This document shows, piece by piece, positions 54,064-57,704 of a stretch of 57,704 nucleotides of DNA. The stretch is from positions 1 through 57,704 of the forward strand of contig SUWI01000005.1 in assembly GCA_015061565.1 (NCBI GenBank), read 5' to 3'. Each line of letters starts with the position of its first letter. Positions within the stretch are counted from its first letter, which is position 1. The notes beneath the pieces are model-generated. The model was not told where the DNA came from and ran no database searches. It saw only the letters and a list, made by a program, of their open reading frames with translations. The stretch comes from Lentisphaerota bacterium. GTDB lineage: Bacteria; Verrucomicrobiota; Lentisphaeria; Victivallales; UBA1829. The position numbers and the translations under genes were made by a program.

Positions 54064-57027
54064 ATGAATAAATTATACTTATCTGTATTTGTTGTTTCGG
54101 TTTTGCTTTCCGTCACGGGGTTCGAGGCTCCGCTGCTCAAAGAGAAGCGGCCGGAAAGGGTCGTAAAATATTCGGGAGCCCGGAAAGTCAGCGCGTCGGC
54201 AATTGAAATCGTCGTTCCCCGCGGGTCTTCTCCCGTCGTCCGTTTTGCAGCCGGAGAACTTCGCCAGTTCCTGGGGCAGCGGCTCGGCGGAGAAGTTTCC
54301 GTGGCGGCGACACCGTCCCCCGGGAAACGGTCCCTGATTCTCGGATTGAACGACCTTTCCGCCCGAGCGGGCATTACCGCGGAAAAACTTTGCCGTGACA
54401 GCTTTTTCATCCGGTCCGAAGGTAAAGACATATACATTGCAGGAAGAGACGCCCGTGCCGTTGACCCGGCACGGGCGATCAAGGGCAATAAATACGACCA
54501 GTTTTTTGAAAGGGGTACACTGTTCGGCGTTTATGATTTTCTGGAACGCTTTGCGGGGATCCGGTTCTACTTTCCCGGCAAGTTCGGGGTGGTGGTCCCG
54601 TCGGGCCCCATGTATCTTCCGGAAAAAATAGAAATCTTCGACCGTCCCGATCTTGAGGACAGAACGAGCAGTATGGAAGACCTGGTTTTCACCGAGTCGC
54701 CCAAGGTGATTTCCCGGCCGTATATCGACCGGAACAACTTCGGCACCTACAGGGGACAGCGCCATCCGCTGAAGTTTTTGTGCGGTTACCGGCTGAGATT
54801 ATCATCCCTGCCGCGTCCAAATTGTCACGGGCTGAACCAGCTGTATCTGGGAAAACGTTTTGCCAAAACGAATCCCGAATACTTTGCCATGGATGCTCAT
54901 GGGAAACGGATGAACGATCCCAAGCGTCCCCATCCGTTCCAGCTGTGTTACATGAGCGGAGTCAGAGACATTATCCTTGACGATGTCGAAGCCTATTTTC
55001 GTCATGAAACGCCGGATTCGCGGGGAATCCCGGCTGCTTACGGCATGCCGGCCAAATCCTGGCATCCCCACGGTTTCTGGAACGGCATTGCCGATCTTCA
55101 GCCGCAGGATTCTTTTTTCAAATGCCTCTGTCCGAAATGCGCAAAAATTAAAACGCCGCAGGAAATCACCGATATGGTATGGAATCTGACGCTTGACGCC
55201 GCGGAACGGCTCAAGAAAAAGAAGCTGCCGGGATTTATTCAGATAATGAGCTACTATCCCTACAATCAGTTTCCTTCACGAAAAATTCCGGAAAATGTCA
55301 TCGTCCAGCTGGCGGTCAGCGGACCGTGGCGTTTTAACTTCAGCGGCAAAAAGCAGAAACAGGATGAACTCGTTGAGGCATGGTCAAAAAAAAGCAACAG
55401 ATCTCTGCTCCTGTGGAATTATGGAGGCAAGTTCGACAACGCCGTCATGCCCGACATACCCCACCATACCCCGCGGCACATAGCATTTTATTACAAGCGG
55501 GTCGCGCCTTATATTTCCGGCGCGAAGCTGCAGCTTTCCGGAGACTATTATCTCTTTGCCGCCATGAACTATTATATGTTCGCCAAGACAACTTGGGATA
55601 CGTCGATCGATCCGGACGCGATTCTGGACGAATACTACCATCTCATGTTCGGAGCGGCCGCCGGAGAGATGAAACAGGTGTTCAACTCCCTTGAAGAAAC
55701 CTGGATCAAAACCAAAGGCAGAACGGTGGAAACACCTCTGGGACCGGTAGGAATCACTGCTTCCCAATATGAAATATTCGAGGTCTTCTACTCGCCCCAT
55801 TACCTGAAAACATTGGAAGATCACTTCAACCGGGCGGAACATCTGACCCGTTCCAATAAAAAAGAACTGGAACGGGTGAAGTTCATGCGGTGGAATTTCC
55901 TCGACAGGATCAAACGGGCCTCGGCGGAGTATTTCCGCCATTCTTCGGCCGTGCGGCATTTCAGGGGAAAGGGAAATGTCTCCACTTCCGAAGCCGTTGA
56001 CTGGAGCAAAGCCGCTCCGGTTTATCTCCAGCGTCTCGACGGCGGGAAACCGTTTTTTGAAACCACTTTCAAGTCTGTTTTGACGCCGAAGCATTTGAAG
56101 TTCCGCATAGAATGCGTCGAACCCGAACAGAAGAAAGTCATCGCCGCACCCAATGACGCCCCGCGGGAGATATGGGATAAAAACGGGATTGAGTTTTTCA
56201 TCAATCCTTCCTGTGACCGCAAGAACTACTGGCATGTGATGCTTTCCTCCGCCAATGTCAAAGTTATCTCAGCCTTCAAAATGGAGGGTTCGAACTATAT
56301 TCCTTCTCCGGGAAAAAAGGCGAAAATCGACACTGCGGTCACGGCCCTGCCGGGTAAATTTGTTTATGAAATCACTTTCAGACGCAGCGATCTGGAAGGA
56401 TTTGATGGCAAAAAAATAGTCTGCAATGTTATCCGGAATCAAATCAGAAGTGATCTCAAAGCCCGCTATTCCTGGTCGCCGTTCATCGGACGCAACAACC
56501 ATGACCTTCTGAAGTTCGGTACTTTGGACTTTTCCGGGAGCGTATCCCGTAATCTGCTTCGGGACGGAACATTTTCGGAACCGCAAAAGGAACCGAACGT
56601 TTTCGGGCCGTGGATCAGAAGCTGGCGCTTTCCCGCCGGCTGCAGTGTTTCTCACGATCCATCGACATTTATTTCCGGTTCCCGAAGTCTGCAGATGAGA
56701 GTCTCAGGCGATGCACATGTCAAGTGGTTTGCCATCGGCAATAAGATTCAGCTGGAACCGGAGACACGTTACCGCCTTTCCTATTTCGTCAAGATTACGG
56801 ATGTTAAAGGCAGGGAACGTGAATCCGGTGTATGCATCAATCTTGGAAGCGACAGAAACCGCTGGTTTCCAAACGTGAAGCTTACCGGAACGACGCCGTG
56901 GATCAGGCAGAGTTTCGAATTCACGACAGCAAAAAATGAGAAAAAGATTTTCTACGTAAACCTGTTTTTGCTGAACTGTTCCGGGACTGCCAATTTCGAT
57001 GACATATCCCTGGAAAAGATAGAATGA
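54064..57027 (+). CDS. Large secreted DUF4838-type glycan-active protein with C-terminal CBM-like domains
   Basis: Signal peptide MNKLYLSVFVVSVLLSVTGFEA; PVVRFAAGELRQFLGQRLGGEV...RGTLFGVYDFLERFAGIRFYFPGKFGVVVP; RYSWSPFIGRNNHDLLKFGTLDFSG; NLLRDGTFSEPQ. Confidence 0.87.
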   Translation: MNKLYLSVFVVSVLLSVTGFEAPLLKEKRPERVVKYSGARKVSASAIEIVVPRGSSPVVRFAAGELRQFLGQRLGGEVSVAATPSPGKRSLILGLNDLSARAGITAEKLCRDSFFIRSEGKDIYIAGRDARAVDPARAIKGNKYDQFFERGTLFGVYDFLERFAGIRFYFPGKFGVVVPSGPMYLPEKIEIFDRPDLEDRTSSMEDLVFTESPKVISRPYIDRNNFGTYRGQRHPLKFLCGYRLRLSSLPRPNCHGLNQLYLGKRFAKTNPEYFAMDAHGKRMNDPKRPHPFQLCYMSGVRDIILDDVEAYFRHETPDSRGIPAAYGMPAKSWHPHGFWNGIADLQPQDSFFKCLCPKCAKIKTPQEITDMVWNLTLDAAERLKKKKLPGFIQIMSYYPYNQFPSRKIPENVIVQLAVSGPWRFNFSGKKQKQDELVEAWSKKSNRSLLLWNYGGKFDNAVMPDIPHHTPRHIAFYYKRVAPYISGAKLQLSGDYYLFAAMNYYMFAKTTWDTSIDPDAILDEYYHLMFGAAAGEMKQVFNSLEETWIKTKGRTVETPLGPVGITASQYEIFEVFYSPHYLKTLEDHFNRAEHLTRSNKKELERVKFMRWNFLDRIKRASAEYFRHSSAVRHFRGKGNVSTSEAVDWSKAAPVYLQRLDGGKPFFETTFKSVLTPKHLKFRIECVEPEQKKVIAAPNDAPREIWDKNGIEFFINPSCDRKNYWHVMLSSANVKVISAFKMEGSNYIPSPGKKAKIDTAVTALPGKFVYEITFRRSDLEGFDGKKIVCNVIRNQIRSDLKARYSWSPFIGRNNHDLLKFGTLDFSGSVSRNLLRDGTFSEPQKEPNVFGPWIRSWRFPAGCSVSHDPSTFISGSRSLQMRVSGDAHVKWFAIGNKIQLEPETRYRLSYFVKITDVKGRERESGVCINLGSDRNRWFPNVKLTGTTPWIRQSFEFTTAKNEKKIFYVNLFLLNCSGTANFDDISLEKIE

Positions 57028-57160
57028 ACTCAAGTACTTTATGCTGAGCTGCATTGGAATGGCGAGGATGCACCCGCGCCACCGCTGGAAACCGCAATAT
57101 GGTTCATATCGAATTCGGTTAAAACCAGTCGTAAAACCGGCAGCCGCGCAATCTCCAAAC

Positions 57161-57205
57161 AAAAACGGCGGGGAATGTTTTTGGACACTCTCCGCCGTTT
57201 TTTTG
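57161..57205. terminator. Bidirectional-looking intrinsic terminator
   Basis: AAAAACGGCGGGGA...TCTCCGCCGTTTTTTT; ~14-bp stem with A-tract and T-tract on either side. Confidence 0.8.
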
Positions 57206-57220
57206 GATTTCGCGCTGATT

Positions 57221-57411
57221 AGAGCTTGATATCCCAGCCGTTGCGGTTGTAGGGACGTTTCAGCCAGGCCGGATCGCCCGTGCCGTTGGCAAACGTGCAT
57301 TTCTTCGGATCCCAGTCGAAACCCGTGTCATACACATAACTCATGTTGCAGAGCTGGCAGAAGATCGAGGCACGCGCTCCCGTTTCCGCCGGGGAAATCG
57401 TCGGCTTCCGG
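57221..57411 (-). pseudogene. 3'-terminal remnant of a Gfo/Idh/MocA-type oxidoreductase gene
   Basis: Reverse strand ...KPTISPAETGARASIFCQLCNMSYVYDTGFDWDPKKCTFANGTGDPAWLKRPYNRNGWDIKL*; recognisable homology ends abruptly near 57411 with no start. Confidence 0.55.
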
Positions 57412-57496
57412 GAAATGCAACCTGGTTTTCCGTTTTGGAAAAGTCGGCTGCTGCAACTTTGCCGGATGGAAGATCCCGTAAAAAAGGAGCTGGATC

Positions 57497-57637
57497 ATGA
57501 AAAAAATCTTAAGTGCCGCAGCCGTTATGGCTGGAATCGTCCTTGCCGCGGCTGAACCCGTACTGTATTGCGATTATGTAAGCGCCCAGCGAGATACATG
57601 TCACAGGCTTTTTCGGAAAAAATCCGGGATTTTCTGA
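57497..57637 (+). pseudogene. Truncated secreted-protein ORF (signal peptide stub)
   Basis: MKKILSAAAVMAGIVLAAAEPVLYCDYVSAQRDTCHRLFRKKSGIF*; good Shine-Dalgarno (AAAAAAGGAGC) but stops after 46 aa. Confidence 0.5.
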
Positions 57638-57641
57638 AAAA

Positions 57642-57704
57642 TTATTTGGATTCCGGCTTCCAGAACGGAGGCAGCAGGGAATCGATCTGATTGTCCGGAG
57701 TGGT
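57642..57704 (-). CDS. C-terminal end of an unidentified CDS running off the window
   Basis: Reverse strand TTPDNQIDSLLPPFWKPESK*, open to the window edge. Confidence 0.35.
   Translation of the reverse strand, partial: TTPDNQIDSLLPPFWKPESK

Noticed and set aside
1-57704. CRISPR array, rRNA operon, transposase or prophage genes
   Set aside because: No regularly spaced repeats, rRNA-like sequence, transposase DDE motifs or phage structural proteins were seen when reading the window and ORF track.

Overview
This window looks like a chromosomal segment from a Lentisphaerota/Victivallales-type bacterium. That placement is an inference from the many FTLIELL pseudopilins and DUF4838-type enzymes. 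The first ~12 kb is mostly housekeeping: panC (partial), hisF, L-serine dehydratase, HNH nuclease, TatD, tRNA-Asp(GUC), xerC/D-type recombinase, ApbE, MscS-type channel, ruvB, transketolase. From ~12.8 kb on, it is an accessory carbohydrate-catabolism region made of repeated modules: a transcription regulator (AraC or GntR/LacI-type), a type II-secretion-like pseudopilin, then one or more large glycan-active enzymes (DUF4838, GH20-like, GH42-like, GH78-like and unclassified TIM-barrel proteins), with sugar-metabolism genes between. The observations most worth a second look are: (1) an in-frame pseudopilin::glycoside-hydrolase-like chimera (50708-52963); (2) an in-frame truncated GntR helix-turn-helix::(alpha/alpha)6-glycosidase-like chimera (39661-41988); (3) the recurrent regulator-pseudopilin-enzyme layout, with four of five pseudopilins lacking the Gly normally found at -1 of the prepilin peptidase site; (4) a ~0.45 kb near-identical duplication carrying an AraC 5' end, promoter/operator and pseudopilin 5' end, whose second copy has a truncated AraC stub and a pseudopilin with an in-frame TGA; (5) gene-fragment debris at module borders (37.55-37.80 kb and 57.2-57.7 kb). 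All assignments are from reading the translations by eye; no searches were run.
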